Assembly (NCBI GenBank): GCA_943737045.1 | Contig: CALSFV010000024.1 | Coordinates: forward strand, 416,001-480,000 | From: Parapristionchus giblindavisi | Taxonomy: Eukaryota; Nematoda; Chromadorea; Rhabditida; Diplogasteridae | Direction: 5' to 3' | Length of the DNA stretch: 64,000 bases | The notes under the pieces: model-generated | Database searches by the model: none | What the model saw: the letters and a program-made list of their open reading frames with translations, nothing else | Told to the model about the DNA's origin: nothing | Shown: piece by piece, positions 1 through 12,600 of the stretch | How the letters are laid out: each line of letters starts with the position of its first letter | Numbering within the stretch: the first letter of the stretch is position 1 | Program-made: the position numbers and the translations under genes

Positions 1-191
1 CCATGGAACACTTTCACTGTATTGAAATACGAGAGAGTGTAGTCAAGGTGGAGACTGTGTTTTTAATAATAATTATAGTATTTATTATTTTTAGAAAGAT
101 TATTTTATGGGACAAATAAGATTAAAATTTGGTATCAAACATGAAGAAATTCATTTCTTTAGAGCAAATAATCAATCGATGTTTGATTCAG

Positions 192-763
192 ATGCCTAAT
201 ATGAGCAAGTACACGACCACTCCTTCCACGACAACAACAACTTCATCTACCACACAAGCACCTGAAACTTATCCATCGCAGTTTTACGAGTGAGTTAATA
301 ACGGCACGTTGATTGCGCAACTCAAACATATTTGTGTGACAACTTCAAAAAGAGACTTTATAGATATTGTAGATGCGATTGATTGTTTTACATTAGCTAA
401 ATTAATTTCATTAATACCATAACGATCTTCATTTTTAATCGTTGCAGGACTTCTTCAAAGTCTCCATCACGAGAGGATTACCCTCCTCCCAACCAGAAGT
501 CATATTACCCACCACCCGGACACGGCTCCGGCCCTTCGTCCGGTCCTGGTTACGGATCCCGACCATCGGGTCCAGGATATGGTTCCGGACCCGGTCGTAA
601 CCCCACCGGTTACGGTAATTCTCCTCCGCAATATGGTCCTCCGCCCCGGCAGAGCAGCTATCCCCAACAAGGAGATCGTTGGTCGCAGGGACCACCACCT
701 CAGTCAAGATATAATCAATACAATCAAGGGCCACCGCCCTCACAAGGTTATGGTAGAGGATAA
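192..763 (+). CDS. 3' part of Gly/Pro/Gln-rich protein gene
   Basis: Two exons are clear: 192-289 (Thr/Ser-rich, ends before gtgagt) and 448-763 (after ttgcag). They join in phase through a split Glu codon. The second exon encodes a low-complexity tail of PPP, GPGYGSG, RPSGPGYG and QGPPPSQGYGRG type and ends at TAA 761-763. The reading frame is also open unspliced back to an ATG at 141, so the true upstream structure is unresolved, and earlier exons probably lie outside the window. Composition (Gly, Pro, Tyr, Gln, Ser) resembles secreted or cuticle-type or disordered RNA-binding tails, but no domain is present to decide. I do not recognise the family. The GC-rich exon contrasts with the AT-rich flanks. 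Confidence 0.6.
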
Positions 764-879
764 TTGATTTATTGATTGATTGATCGATTAGAAAACTATT
801 TATACATTCGTTTGTGCTCGGGTATTTATAAGTTATTGATAAATTATTATTCCATTAAATATTTTGTGTATGAAACGAC

Positions 880-1019
880 GGCACTACTCGGAACAAGGGA
901 CCAGAACACCGGGAAAGTCCAAAAGGACATGCAAAATGAAATAAACACAAAGGAAAGGACGTTTGTATTAGGCAATTAAACTATTATTTTGGACTGGTAC
1001 CCTATTCTGAAGTAGTGCC
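880..1019. mobile_element. hAT-like MITE with 8-bp duplication
   Basis: A 140-bp nonautonomous inverted-repeat element. It begins GGCACTACT and ends AGTAGTGCC, and the inverted similarity continues for about 25 bp inward. It is flanked by perfect 8-bp direct repeats GAAACGAC at 872-879 and 1020-1027, the size produced by hAT-type transposases. It has no coding capacity. A related end (GGAGTAGTGCC) occurs near 53180-53190. Confidence 0.75.
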
Positions 1020-1027
1020 GAAACGAC

Positions 1028-2533
1028 AATATTTCGAACATAGTTACAAGATGAAAGAGAAGCGGTGTGTTAAATTATGTACGAAGTTCGCTCATTTTCG
1101 ACAATTACAATTTTGGCCTAGCCACATTCCCCCATTTCCTATTCATTTGGAAAGCCAACCGCTCAGCATAGAAACTCTCCCAAAACGATGTTATCTCACC
1201 CATCTAGGCTTATTAATGAGTTTAATCAATCAATCAATAATCTCGGCTCGAGACTCCGTTCTGTCCTCAACGGGGAACTATATCTTGAAGTAGGTCAAAA
1301 GGGATTGGTCTGAATCATTCCATCGTGGATGGAATAAGGTCTTTGAGAAGAAGACTTTTACGAAGTAGAGAGAAAGACTCTACACATTTATTTGGGTTTT
1401 TTGTTAACTACACTCATAAAATTATTCGCTGTAAATCATACTTGGTCACGCAAGCAAATGAAAATGTCATTTAACTATAAGATTGTCAAATGTGAACGGC
1501 GCATGAATATGAGAGGGCACCCAATGTTTGACATTGTTTTAGCAGCTAACAAAGCTAATTGAAAACCATAGTAAAATAGATGTAAGCCTATGAGCTGTGT
1601 TACTGTAAGGAATTGATCATTTAACATTATTCCCTCTCCTAATGAAATACGAATATTTCAAAACAGTGCGTTCAAATATACAGGAAACCCTAATATCTCA
1701 ACATACACAAGTTTCTTCTTTATTCCACTCAATATCGCTTTGTTTTACTTCGTTAAGATATCAAAGGACAGAAATTGATCGACCCGATAAAACAATAGAC
1801 GTATAATATTATACGAGGAAGTATTCTCTTCTATCTTTTTCATTCTCCGTTCAAGTTCCAATTTCTTGTTTGAATGAAGGGATAACGTGTGAGATTTGAT
1901 ACCTCCCCCCCGCGGATCAGGCGGAAGAGAGGGAGAGGTAGAGAGGGAGAGAGGGAGAGGGTAGAGAGGGTAGAGGGAGAGGTAGAGAGGGAGAGGGAGA
2001 GGGAGAGGGAGAGGGAGAGGGAGAGGGAGAGGGAGAGGGAGAGGGAGAGGGAGAGGGAGAGGGAGAGGGAGAGGGAGAGGGAGAGGGAGAGGGAGAGGGA
2101 GAGGGAGAGGGAGAGGGAGAGGGAGAGGGAGAGGGAGAGGGAGAGGGAGAGGGAGAGGGAGAGGGAGAGGGAGAGGGAGAGGGAGAGGGAGAGGGAGAGG
2201 GAGAGGGAGAGGGAGAGGGAGAGGGAGAGGGAGAGGGAGAGGGAGAGGGAGAGGGAGAGGGAGAGGGAGAGGGAGAGGGAGAGGGAGAGGGAGAGGGAGA
2301 GGGAGAGGGAGAGGGGGGGAGAGGGAGAGGAAAGAGAGGGTAGAGGGAGAGGTAAAGAGGGAGAGGGAGAGAGGGAGAGGTACAGGATAAGGAGAGGGAG
2401 AGATCAGATTTGGAGAGGGAGAGATTCGGATGGAAATCCAAGACGTACGTGAGGCGTGTTCCAGTCATTGGGCGGTTCTATTCCATTCACATTTTGCCAA
2501 TTCACAATCTTCACTAGAATTCCACATTGGAGT
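1028..2533. other. Intergenic stretch with a large hexamer microsatellite
   Basis: No supported gene. It holds AT-rich DNA and then the purine hexamer array annotated separately. Open frames across the array (Arg-Glu or Ser-Pro repeats) are products of the repeat. Confidence 0.6.
1920..2440. repeat. (GGGAGA)n microsatellite
   Basis: A long, nearly perfect hexamer array (GAGAGG/GGGAGA, purines on the + strand). The core at about 1990-2313 is essentially uninterrupted, and the edges are degenerate (TAGAGGGAGAGG variants). Being a multiple of three, it leaves all frames on both strands open. It sits 100 bp upstream of the Cys-rich gene. Confidence 0.95.
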
Positions 2534-5371
2534 ATGCGACTTCTTCTGCTCTTCATCCCGCTTACGTTAGCTCTACCGGCTAACAGGACCAGAGTTAGAG
2601 CTAGGAATGGAGCTCCAATCGGAGCTCCAGCGTTAGACAGAGCTCCTCAATCGACCACAGTGCCGAGTCCAATCAAGAGTGCGGAGCCGACAACGCTGGC
2701 TGCGCCGAGCACCACTCCCAGGTAGGGAATTTTTAATAATTGTTTGGTTTATTGTTTCTTTTCCCTCTTTCTTTGGTATATTGATTGGGTTATTACGTGG
2801 ACTATTTCTTATCTCATTTTACCGCACCATAGCCATAAAGGCATTGTTAATTTTCTACACAAATTGAATTGATCTGAAAACCTTCTCAGAAGCCCCATTC
2901 GTCGCTTTGCTCGCCGTAAGAATGTTACTGCCATTGATTGTCCTTTATGTTATGATGCATGTACCGACTCTTGTTGTGGAGATCAAGAACAGGTGAGCAT
3001 ATTAAGAATATTTACAAACTTTCATGGGAAAAAACCATGAAATCACTTATTGTAATACGTTAAACATTTCGTTTTTTTTCAGTCCAACTGTGACTGTTCA
3101 TATTCTCCTTCATCTGTTCCCTCACTCGACTCTTTGATCACTTCGAAAAAGGTAAGTCTAATTATGTTCACAAATATCATACAGAAATTCTACCATGAAC
3201 TAAACCGTCGATAGTGAAATAAATTACGATCATATTATTTATAATATTATAATATGTCTATATTCATTTATTGTTCACGTTTGCTTATTGGAGAATAAAT
3301 TATTTTTTTTATTTATAGAAATACTATAATAACTCATAAGTTATCATAGCTAATCAATAATCCCTTAAAGGGTGCATCGTTCTATCTGACAGTGAATGGC
3401 CCCTCTCCGTATGGTCGAAGATTGAAGAGACAATGTGGATGTTGTAGAGGGTGTTGTGGAGGAGGAGGAGGGTGAGAAATCCATGATTTGAAATTATCGA
3501 CTTTTTTTACAGTGACTTACACTGATTTGCAATGGATGTTCATCAGATTACCACAATGTTTGAGATTTTGTAAAAACTGATTTGAAAAATCAATAATATC
3601 CCAGATGCGGTTGTTGCGGAGGAGGAGGAGGCGGTGGAGGATGCTGTTGCTGTGGTGGAGGTGGAGGAGGAGGTGGTTGTGGATGTTGTGGATGTTGTTG
3701 TGGATGCTGCATGCCCTGTGTGGATATGGTAGGCGTTCATTTATTTAACTATTTTTGTAAATAATACAATACAAAATATAGATCTTTATTTCTACACTAA
3801 AACATTGACCCAAAAAAATTAAAATAATATAATCAATAATTTCAGCAACCCCGTCCTTGTATGTGCTGCCCTCAACGTCCGTGCCGCAGAGGTTGTTGTT
3901 GCTGTTGTAACAGGTATTGAGTGTACTATCGGGCAACTCGATATAATTGTAATAGCCAACTAGAAGTTATCAAAGCTTCTGAAAAAATACCAACAACAAT
4001 GCAAAAGTTGTTTCTGAAATATTTCTCTGCTGTAGCAATATCAGTGGTAACAATATTATTGTATTCACTCTATCTTTATCAGATGTTGTCCGTACTGCAA
4101 CTTCTGCTGCAATGGAATGAGGAATGCAAATGGTCGCAAGAAGCGATCAATCGCCAAGAGGAAGGTTTGTAACGTGTAGGTCAGTTGTTCCTTGGTTCTA
4201 ACCACAACTGTTACTCCATCCATTCCCGACTTACTATTACTGGTATAAGATATTTTATCCACTGATTAATACTAAAGGAAAGGTATTAATAATAAAATTT
4301 TGATCAATCAAATTGTTCTAACACTGACATTAAACTCTAATATACATTGGTGGAGGGACTGTAATCGAATGACGCATGAGAACTCTTAATAATTATTATC
4401 TATTTACTTATGACTTAACATAAAATTAATAACATAATAACATAAAATTAATCTATAACATTTAGTTCTAATCGATATTCAGATGCTCTCCGCGTCACAA
4501 CAAACGATTGTGAGGACGAAAAGGCAACCGAAAAGAGAGGTTATATTAAATTTTCACAAAAATCGGCCATTTTTTTTTGATTTTCTAAAATCTTATTCTA
4601 TTACCAACCGAATATATGTATCGTTCACGTAACAATCAATAGTTCTGAAATTTTAAAATAGAAAATGAACAATATAATTCAATAATATTTGAGGTTCGTC
4701 AACCATCATGTCCGATGTGTCCATGTGCTTGGTGTGCAGCCAATCCCCACTCCTATCCCCCATCTCCACTCGACATCGCCTCCCAGATCTACCCACCGCC
4801 CCAACAACAATCCAATTCACAATATCCACCACCCAATCAGTCATCTTACAAATCCCCACCAATCGATTCTTATCCACCTCAACAACAGAAATCAATAGAC
4901 ACATATCCCCAGAATCCACAGAATTATCCCCTTATCCAGTCTAATTCCCAATCCTACAATAGTCCACAATCGAACCTTCATCAGTATCAATATCAACAAC
5001 CCGAGTCCAAATCGTACGACCAACAACCCCAATCACCTAACCAGAATCCACCACCGTCACGTCCTCGGTTCCACTCGCACCCGAACCCATCCATTCCGCC
5101 CAATTCCAACCAGAGTCCGAATACGAATCCTAACCCCTTACCGGTTCAGTCGGAGCAAGGTCCTCCAGCGCATCCTCGGTTCGGCGCCCATCCTATGCCG
5201 CCCAATCAGGGTTTCAATCCGATGTCCCGCATGGTACAGGGAGGTCCGGTACGCGGTTCCGGTCCATTCGCCAAGGCCCTACAGATGGTATCACCCTTCC
5301 CCTGGCTGCGTAACTGGCTATCGGATCAGGTGCGAATGCGACATCGCATTCTGGGATACAGCACGAAATAA
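2534..5371 (+). CDS. Secreted Cys/Gly-rich protein with Gln/Pro-rich tail
   Basis: Nine exons: 2534-2721, 2890-2992, 3083-3151, 3371-3471, 3605-3728, 3846-3913, 4083-4164, 4483-4539, 4694-5371; every phase closes, giving 489 residues. The start MRLLLLFIPLTLALPA is a signal peptide. Residues about 80-245 are very rich in Cys, with CC, CCC and CCCC clusters separated by poly-Gly, partly encoded by separate small exons. Dibasic, furin-like sites RLKR (about 137-140), RKKR (236-239) and RTKR (256-259) suggest proteolytic processing. The last exon adds a short Cys cluster (PSCPMCPCAWC) and then about 200 residues rich in Asn, Gln, Pro, Ser and Tyr. The protein is likely extracellular, perhaps a cuticle or surface material, but I recognise no named family. 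The acceptors before exons 4 and 9 (ttaaag, tttgag) are weaker than CAG. Confidence 0.8.
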
Positions 5372-6666
5372 GATACTGTAAGGCGATCACTTACTAATTT
5401 ATTTCTTCATCATTACTGTATTTTTCTCGCAACATTCCCTTGACTACGAGTGTTACTGTAAATGTATTTATTGATTGATTTGATGGTTTATTGATCGAAT
5501 TATTTATTGATGTGAAATCTCATAGAGATTACAATGGCGATAATTTACTGTAAAATTGTATATATTATTATTATTTATATGATACAAACAAGAAAACATT
5601 GTGCAAAAGTCGTATCTAGAGAAAGGAGTGGCATTGTTTCAGTGTTTTTGTCTGATTGATCGACGAAAACAAAGAGAAGAAACCCGAATAAAGAAGTTTG
5701 GAGATGATCTTTGGTCTTTGATGGGAGACAAAACAATTCAAGGAATGGCTATAGAGATAATCACACACCGGTCGGGCAGTTTTTGCTTTGAACAAATGAA
5801 GAATAAAGCAAGTATTGAGTATAAGGAGTACAAAAATTAGCCTAAAACACTCGGGAATTGGGGCAAGAACTAGTTAGATGAATCTAATGATTTATTGCAT
5901 AGAACTTTGTCAGAAAAAGCGAATAAAGATTATATTTCCTTATGAAACAGGAATTGTGAAACTTGCAACTTCCCGGACAAGTGGCAAACAATCATTTGGA
6001 AAAATTGGCAAGTCCCTGCTCTCTAGCGTGTATTAAGCAGCAAGTATAAATATATCCATAATCGAGGAGCGTGCGAAAATAAAGAAATATAGCGGGAAAG
6101 ATGCAGTAACAAACGCTATTTTCACACTATCGAGGGTGGCAAAGCGTGCGATATTCGGGAAGTATCACGAGAGACAGATTCGGGGAGGGAGAGGAAGAGA
6201 ATGGGGACAGAGGGAATGGGAGAGATTAGGGAGGGAGAGGGAGAGTTAAAGGAGAAGTGAGGCAGAGAGATAGACGGTGAGAGAGTAAGCCTAACAACTA
6301 GCGAATAAAGTAACAGATATAGGTATAGATTTAGACTATAGTTGTGCTTTGAGTGACATGACATAGGGGAAAAGGTTCAGGTTACAGTAGGAAACTGACT
6401 AATATTGATTGCAAGTAACATACACTGTAAGTTGAGTATAAACGACCCTGATTAAAGGAGAAAATCGTGACTAGATAGGCGTGGACAGAATACACAGAGG
6501 GTGATACGCGTACGAGTATTTGGGTGAGCATAACGAGATCTAATTTAAGTATATAGATCAAAGATCAAAGATCAGTGGGTGAGAGAGAACAAATACAAAA
6601 CGATCAAAGATCAGCGATCAGAGATCAAAGATCACAGACGACTTTCACTCCGAACTCCGAGCACGG
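5372..6666. other. Intergenic region between convergent genes
   Basis: No supported coding exon between the Cys-rich gene (+) and the GPCR gene (-), whose 3' ends face each other. It contains degenerate GGGAGA repeats (about 6180-6250) and runs of the GATCAAA heptamer (about 6560-6640). Confidence 0.6.
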
Positions 6667-9600
6667 TCAGAAATCGAGGTCTTTCGGGTCGAGGCTGAAA
6701 GTGGAGTGAGCATGAAACGAAGCGGTGGGAGAAGAAGCCGTGCATGGACAGAGAGATTTGATCAGATGGGATACGGTATCGGTACCGTGGTCTGGGTTAC
6801 GGTAATGAATGCATTGGCGGTGCCGTAACCGTGTCCCAGAAGATCGAGAAGAAGGACAGAATGGACTTATTGACATACCATGCACATGCGGTTAGCAATG
6901 AAAACGACTGGACAAGAAAAAAGGTAAGAGATCAAAGATCAATCATCAAAGATCAAAGATCAAATGAATTATGAGGGCAACAAAACGGGAGTTGTTATGA
7001 AGCAATCGAAAGGCGAATGAGATAAATGAAAGAGAGATTGGGTGATCGAAGATCAAAAGATCAAAGATCAAAGATCACTTACGGAGAGGATACATTTCGC
7101 CACTGGAAATATTACACAGTAATCAATCGATAGAAAGAGGGATGGCGTCACTCGGTACATATAACAACGATATTCATAGAAAACTAGGGGTTCAGGGATC
7201 AGAGATCAAAGATCAAAGATCAAACGAAAATCTCAAAGTCAAAGTCAACCTGATGATGGATTTGGGCGGTGAATTGGACCCGATTGGGTTGCTGTTGCTG
7301 GGCAAGAAGTTGTTGTTGTTGATCGTGTATGGCCAAGGAAGCCGAGGAGTTCGACATTCCAGACCCTCGTCGTTTATCAGATGAAGAACCGTTAGAAGGG
7401 ATTCGAATGCCACCGATGATCTCGGACGATGACCGTCGAATAGTACAACAATCGTCCGACGATCGGCTGAAATGATCAAGACTATTAGACGGTCGTAGGA
7501 CTTCCCGGATACGGTTACGGATGAGGCAAAGGTCATATCAACTCAGGAGAGGTTGCAAAGAACGGCCGTGTGCTGAGAAGCGGATGGGAACGAGGGAGGA
7601 TTGGGTTACGTGAGGTGGAGAATGATCTTTGGTCGTTGCGGTGATTGTTTACGCGAATGCGCGGGGTCCTTTCCCACAGCACTTCATGAGCTGGCACATC
7701 ACAAAAACTTGTCAAAAATCGCCAACCATGGATGGGTACTTTTACACTCGGTACTTTTTGACTGGAGTCGGGAGACTATTTGTGAAACTATTGAAGAACA
7801 GGCGAAAGATCAAAGATCACTCAACACCTCATCAACATATTTGCTTTTCCCTTTTTCACTTACGTCTCCACAATCGTTTTACCACTTTCCCTACTGGGAA
7901 AAAGTGGCGTTTTTGGCGCAACCGTTGTCTCTCTGCAAGCGACATTCAGAAATTTAACGAGGACATTCTGCCGCTTGGCTTTAACTTAACTTTGCTCGAA
8001 CTTAACTTAAGTAAAGCCTTAAAGACACTTAAGTACGATACTTACCGGAAGGTCGTATTGCCTCCGTTCGATATTGAAACTGAAGGCTTGTTATTGGACG
8101 GGATGACTTCATCGATCACGATCTCTGGTCTCAACATGGACGACTTGCGACGATTCGGTCTTAACACGACAGATTACGTAACTGATAGAGATTACGGTAC
8201 TTATCATAGTATTGATCTGGTCAGATCTCACGCACAGGTAGCAAAATTAACCGAAAGTGGATTTTGGAAATGAGATCTGGCCATTGAAAAGATTGAGAAA
8301 ATGTATGCACACTATCGAAAGAATGAAGAAGGTAGAAAAGTGAAGAAAGTGCAGTGAAACGTGATATCGTGCAATAGTAGAAGAAAGCATTGGCAGTCGT
8401 CACGATGAAGCGAAGGGGGCGGGACATAGATAAGATACGGTAGGTAGATCACAGCATAAAGTAGTAGCAGCAGCCAATCAATCAATCAATCAATCAATAA
8501 TCACTCATTCGTGCGTCCCCCTACCGGGGACGGGGCAATACCTGTCGAGCCTTGTCGGCAGCAGGTCTATCGCCTCGCTAAACGTGGTAAGTACAGAGGA
8601 CGGAACGGAAAACCAAAAAGAGGTGCGGAACGAATTAATCGTGAAACGTACCCAGATGAGGTTTTTCCGCGTTTCGTCGGATCACCGTTTCGTTTGGTGA
8701 GACGTCCGAAGGCTGACGTGCAGCCACATTTACCTACTTCGGCACCTATAAAGGGGTTACTTTCTTTATTACATTATTTCAAGTTTTTATTCCTAGTTAA
8801 ATGCCGAGATAGTTTTACTCTCCGTTCTGGCAACGCTCTCTCGTGCGCAAAAAAATCGAGAGAGCATTGCCAGAGCAGAGAATGTCAAATTAGCTTGTGT
8901 CAAAAAAAGGAAAAAAAAGACTATGATATAATTTTTTCCACATAATTATACCCGTACCCATTCCGATTGACGATGTTGGCCCAAGCCATCTCGTCTTCTC
9001 TCGCTTCTTCCTCTTTCCACACAAAACACGACGAAATGAATGACGGAATTTCTGAACCAAAAAATGATTTTCCTTTTGGATACATTGATGCGTATTCTCT
9101 GTGTGTCCGATAAAGAGAAAATATATTTATAAATATATAATATCTGTGCTAGTATCTATCTTCTTATCATCACAGATGTTCAATCCACAATTATAATATA
9201 ATAGTTTGAAACAAGAAATCGATTGGTCCATTGGAGTAAGATCATGCACACCTGATTGATCGCTGCGTAGATAAAAAAGTTGATGGAAGAGTTGAGATAA
9301 CCAAGAGCTGTGAACCAATGAAACCACACCTGGAAGGGTGGTTTCGATTATGGCTTGGTTTCGGTTTTTCGGTTTCGGTTTTGGTTTCGGCTCGGATTAC
9401 CTCCATGGACTCGGACCACTTCTCCACGAAGAGAAAGTAGATCTTGACCATATTGAGAGAGAAGAAGGGCATCCAACAACCGAGAAATACCACTGAAAAA
9501 TCATAATCATTCATTGTATAATAACGCGATAAAGGAATAAAAAGATATGATACTTTTTTTTTTCTACGCCAGAAATAATTAACTGAAAAAGCTCGAAGAA

Positions 9601-12600
9601 ATATTAAAAGTTATTTCAATATTTTTGTTCAAAATCACTGAAATACGGGCATTAATTTTTTGACATTAATAAAATTTACAATAACTGACTATACTTACGC
9701 AACACAGTAGCCACAAGTTTCGTTGCTCTAGCCTCCCTCCTAATCGCCATTCCCTGCTTGGACTTTAGCTTTGCAAGCAGATCGAGTGCCCAGTCCTGAG
9801 AGATCAAAGATCAAAGATCAAAGATCAATAGCCAAAGATCAAAGATCAACCTTGAGTCCGGCCAGCTTCTTTCGTGCGATGTACACACTTTCTCTTCGAG
9901 CGAAACTGTAGAGATGTGAGAGGGAAGACCGAGATGGTCGTTCAAAGTCTGAGATGATTTCAGACAGCCGTCGCATCTTGCGAGTTTCCACCTAAATAAA
10001 TATCGATTTATCGAGCGTCAACAACTACCGTAACCAATCGTACACGGGGGGCCAAGCGCAGGGAGTCGATATTGATTTATTGATTGAGTGATTAGTACGT
10101 GCAAGAACGAGTTGTTCCAAGGGAAAAGGACGGAGCCCAGAGATAGAGAGAGAACTTAGCTTAGGGTAAGGATGCACTTGGGAGATGACTTAGCAGGACT
10201 TAAGGACTTAACAGGCTTAGGACAGTTAGGGTGCAACCATCAGTAGTGATGAATCGATAAGTTAGTCTGAATCGATTTGGAGAGGTAGACAAAATAGTAA
10301 TGGACAGTGACAGACAATACGATGATATGATATCGGAACTGTGTTGGATATGAAGTTGTTAAAGGTGTATATTTCCATGAAAAAAAAATCATGAATCTAA
10401 TCGTATAGCAAAAGTTAGCCTAGTTACTTTGAAACGATCTTTAAACAACTATGAACCACTCCGCTCATTGTCAGGCCACACTTTCCAGTAATGAAAAATG
10501 TGAAGGATAGTGAAAAGAGGGTGGCATATTGGGGACGAGGAGAAACAATTTTCTCCTCCAACACAGTTCCTCAGACATAGATTACAGTCTTAGTGTGATA
10601 AATGTAAAAGGGGCGGAGCTTCCGGACTTACTCCACTTACCGCAGGCATACTTGTGCTACGAATGAGAGGCGTAGCACTCTGGTCGCCCTCTTCGACTGC
10701 CCTCACAAGAGAAGGCAGTGAAGAGAAACGAAGTGACAGACGCTGGAGAATAGAGGAGAATAGAATAATGACAATGTCAATGCATATGTGTGATAAATGA
10801 TGGAGAATTTTAAATTGTCATAGTGTTGCCTTGACTTTGAAAACCATATCGACCGCTCACAATCAGCTATATCGAATATAATGCATTCTCGCTTGTCTAG
10901 CTTGTAAATAAAATGGCTCTACTAAAGACAGTAAGCGATCAAAATAGAATGTCATCTCCTTCGTAAGTAGGATATATTAGAGATTATCGATATCATGAAC
11001 AATCTGCATACTAGAGATTCTATTATAGATGCATACTGTAATTACTAAACTAGATGCTATACTAGGGATATGTGCACTACTAATGTGCAGTTGAAATGTA
11101 GCGAAAAGAAAAGAAAAGAGACGATAGTGAGTGCAAAATGAGGAGAGCTTTCTCTGATTTATTTTCTTTTCGAAATTGATCAACAGGTTCATGATCAAGT
11201 CTACATTAGAGTTACGAAAAAAGTGTAAGGAAGAAAATGGAATAAGTTCCACGCCATGGCTAAAATAAAAGAGGAAAGGAAAATCCAATATCGCGAGGAG
11301 AATTATTTTAATATAAACTTCAACTAACCAAAGGTGGTTTGAGCGAGTGCAATGCCTTCGAGTCATCCGTAATGGGGGAAAGAGTCCCCGCAGGCACGGC
11401 AGAGTGTCGCCGCTTATTGGCCACCTGACAATTGTTCATTATTTACACCATTTTATCGATTTTCAGATATTATTAATCGATCAGGTCAAGAAATCTGGCA
11501 CAAAACAATGGGATTCTTGCCTCAATCGATTGTGCGCGATGTTTCTTCTGATAGTAGATGAGAGTGGGCAAATATAAAGTACATTATGGATTTTCAAAAT
11601 CATTTATTTTTGATTGATTGTAAATCGATAATAGATTACCTTTGTCGTGACGGATGACTTGCGTCGACCACGAGTGGAGAAGGCCTCAGAGAATCGTCGA
11701 GGAACGCTGAAATTTAAATTTTAAAGTAATATAATACAATACAAAAAATGTCAAAATAAGGTTCCAAGCATACAATTTATAGTTTAAAAATTTCGCTTTT
11801 TCCGGACTTTTATGCATACTTCACAAATATAGAATCAATAACATGTTGTTAATGTTTCAAAAAATACTGGGTTAAAGATTAATACTCACTTCTTCTTGTA
11901 GCTCATCCTCGGCACCTCCAGAACAGGACCCGCTGCTGATAAACCTTAAAGCAAATCCTAACCTTTAGGTAAATTTTAAGACCTTAAGTCTGAGATCTTA
12001 AGGAAATTAAGTCATAAGTCTTAAGTTAAGTACCTTCAGCTGTGATTTCTTGTCTGAGAGTGACAGCTTCTAAGAGGACAGAAGGTGGTCGATCATCCTC
12101 TTCTATCATAGATGTCGATTGTTCTTGACTACCAGATGAGGAGGGATGAACACATTCCAGAATTGTTTGAAGCTGAAATATCAATATTAAATTTAATTTG
12201 ATATATTGTTTCGTCATTAACAAGCATACAATGTAAAACCTGCTAAATTGTATCGTAGAAACGAATTTTATAGCTTTCACACATTCAGAATCATTTCATG
12301 TTTGATAAAGTGATGAGTAAATGAGAATGATCGAAAAGTTTTACAGTAGAACAATAACTAAATTCGAAATATTATTTTCTCATAAGGCTAGGACGGGGGT
12401 GAAATGTCGGTTGTTTGCTCCGGTATTTTTTTGCTCGCGGGAACACCGTTCAATCCCATGGTGTACGCCGTGAGGTACATCGCGGGGCAGAACGCTTAGA
12501 CGGTGTACCACGCGAGCTGTAGCTCTCGACGGAGAGCCCCGCGGGTGGGAAGACGGTGTGCCCCGTGGGGTAGAAGGGACGGTGTGCCCCGCGAGATTTG

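Noticed and set aside
1889..2468. Long Arg-Glu (+) and Ser-Pro (-) open frames
   Set aside because: They are translations of the GGGAGA hexamer array; no splice, start or composition evidence of a gene.
7629..8273. 214-residue open frame on the + strand
   Set aside because: It overlaps three phase-consistent minus-strand exons of the GPCR tail, and its composition is irregular across the intron segments.
8511..8945. 144-residue open frame on the + strand
   Set aside because: It covers minus-strand exons 8525-8566 and 8652-8712 plus the hairpin repeat; it reads as a shadow frame.
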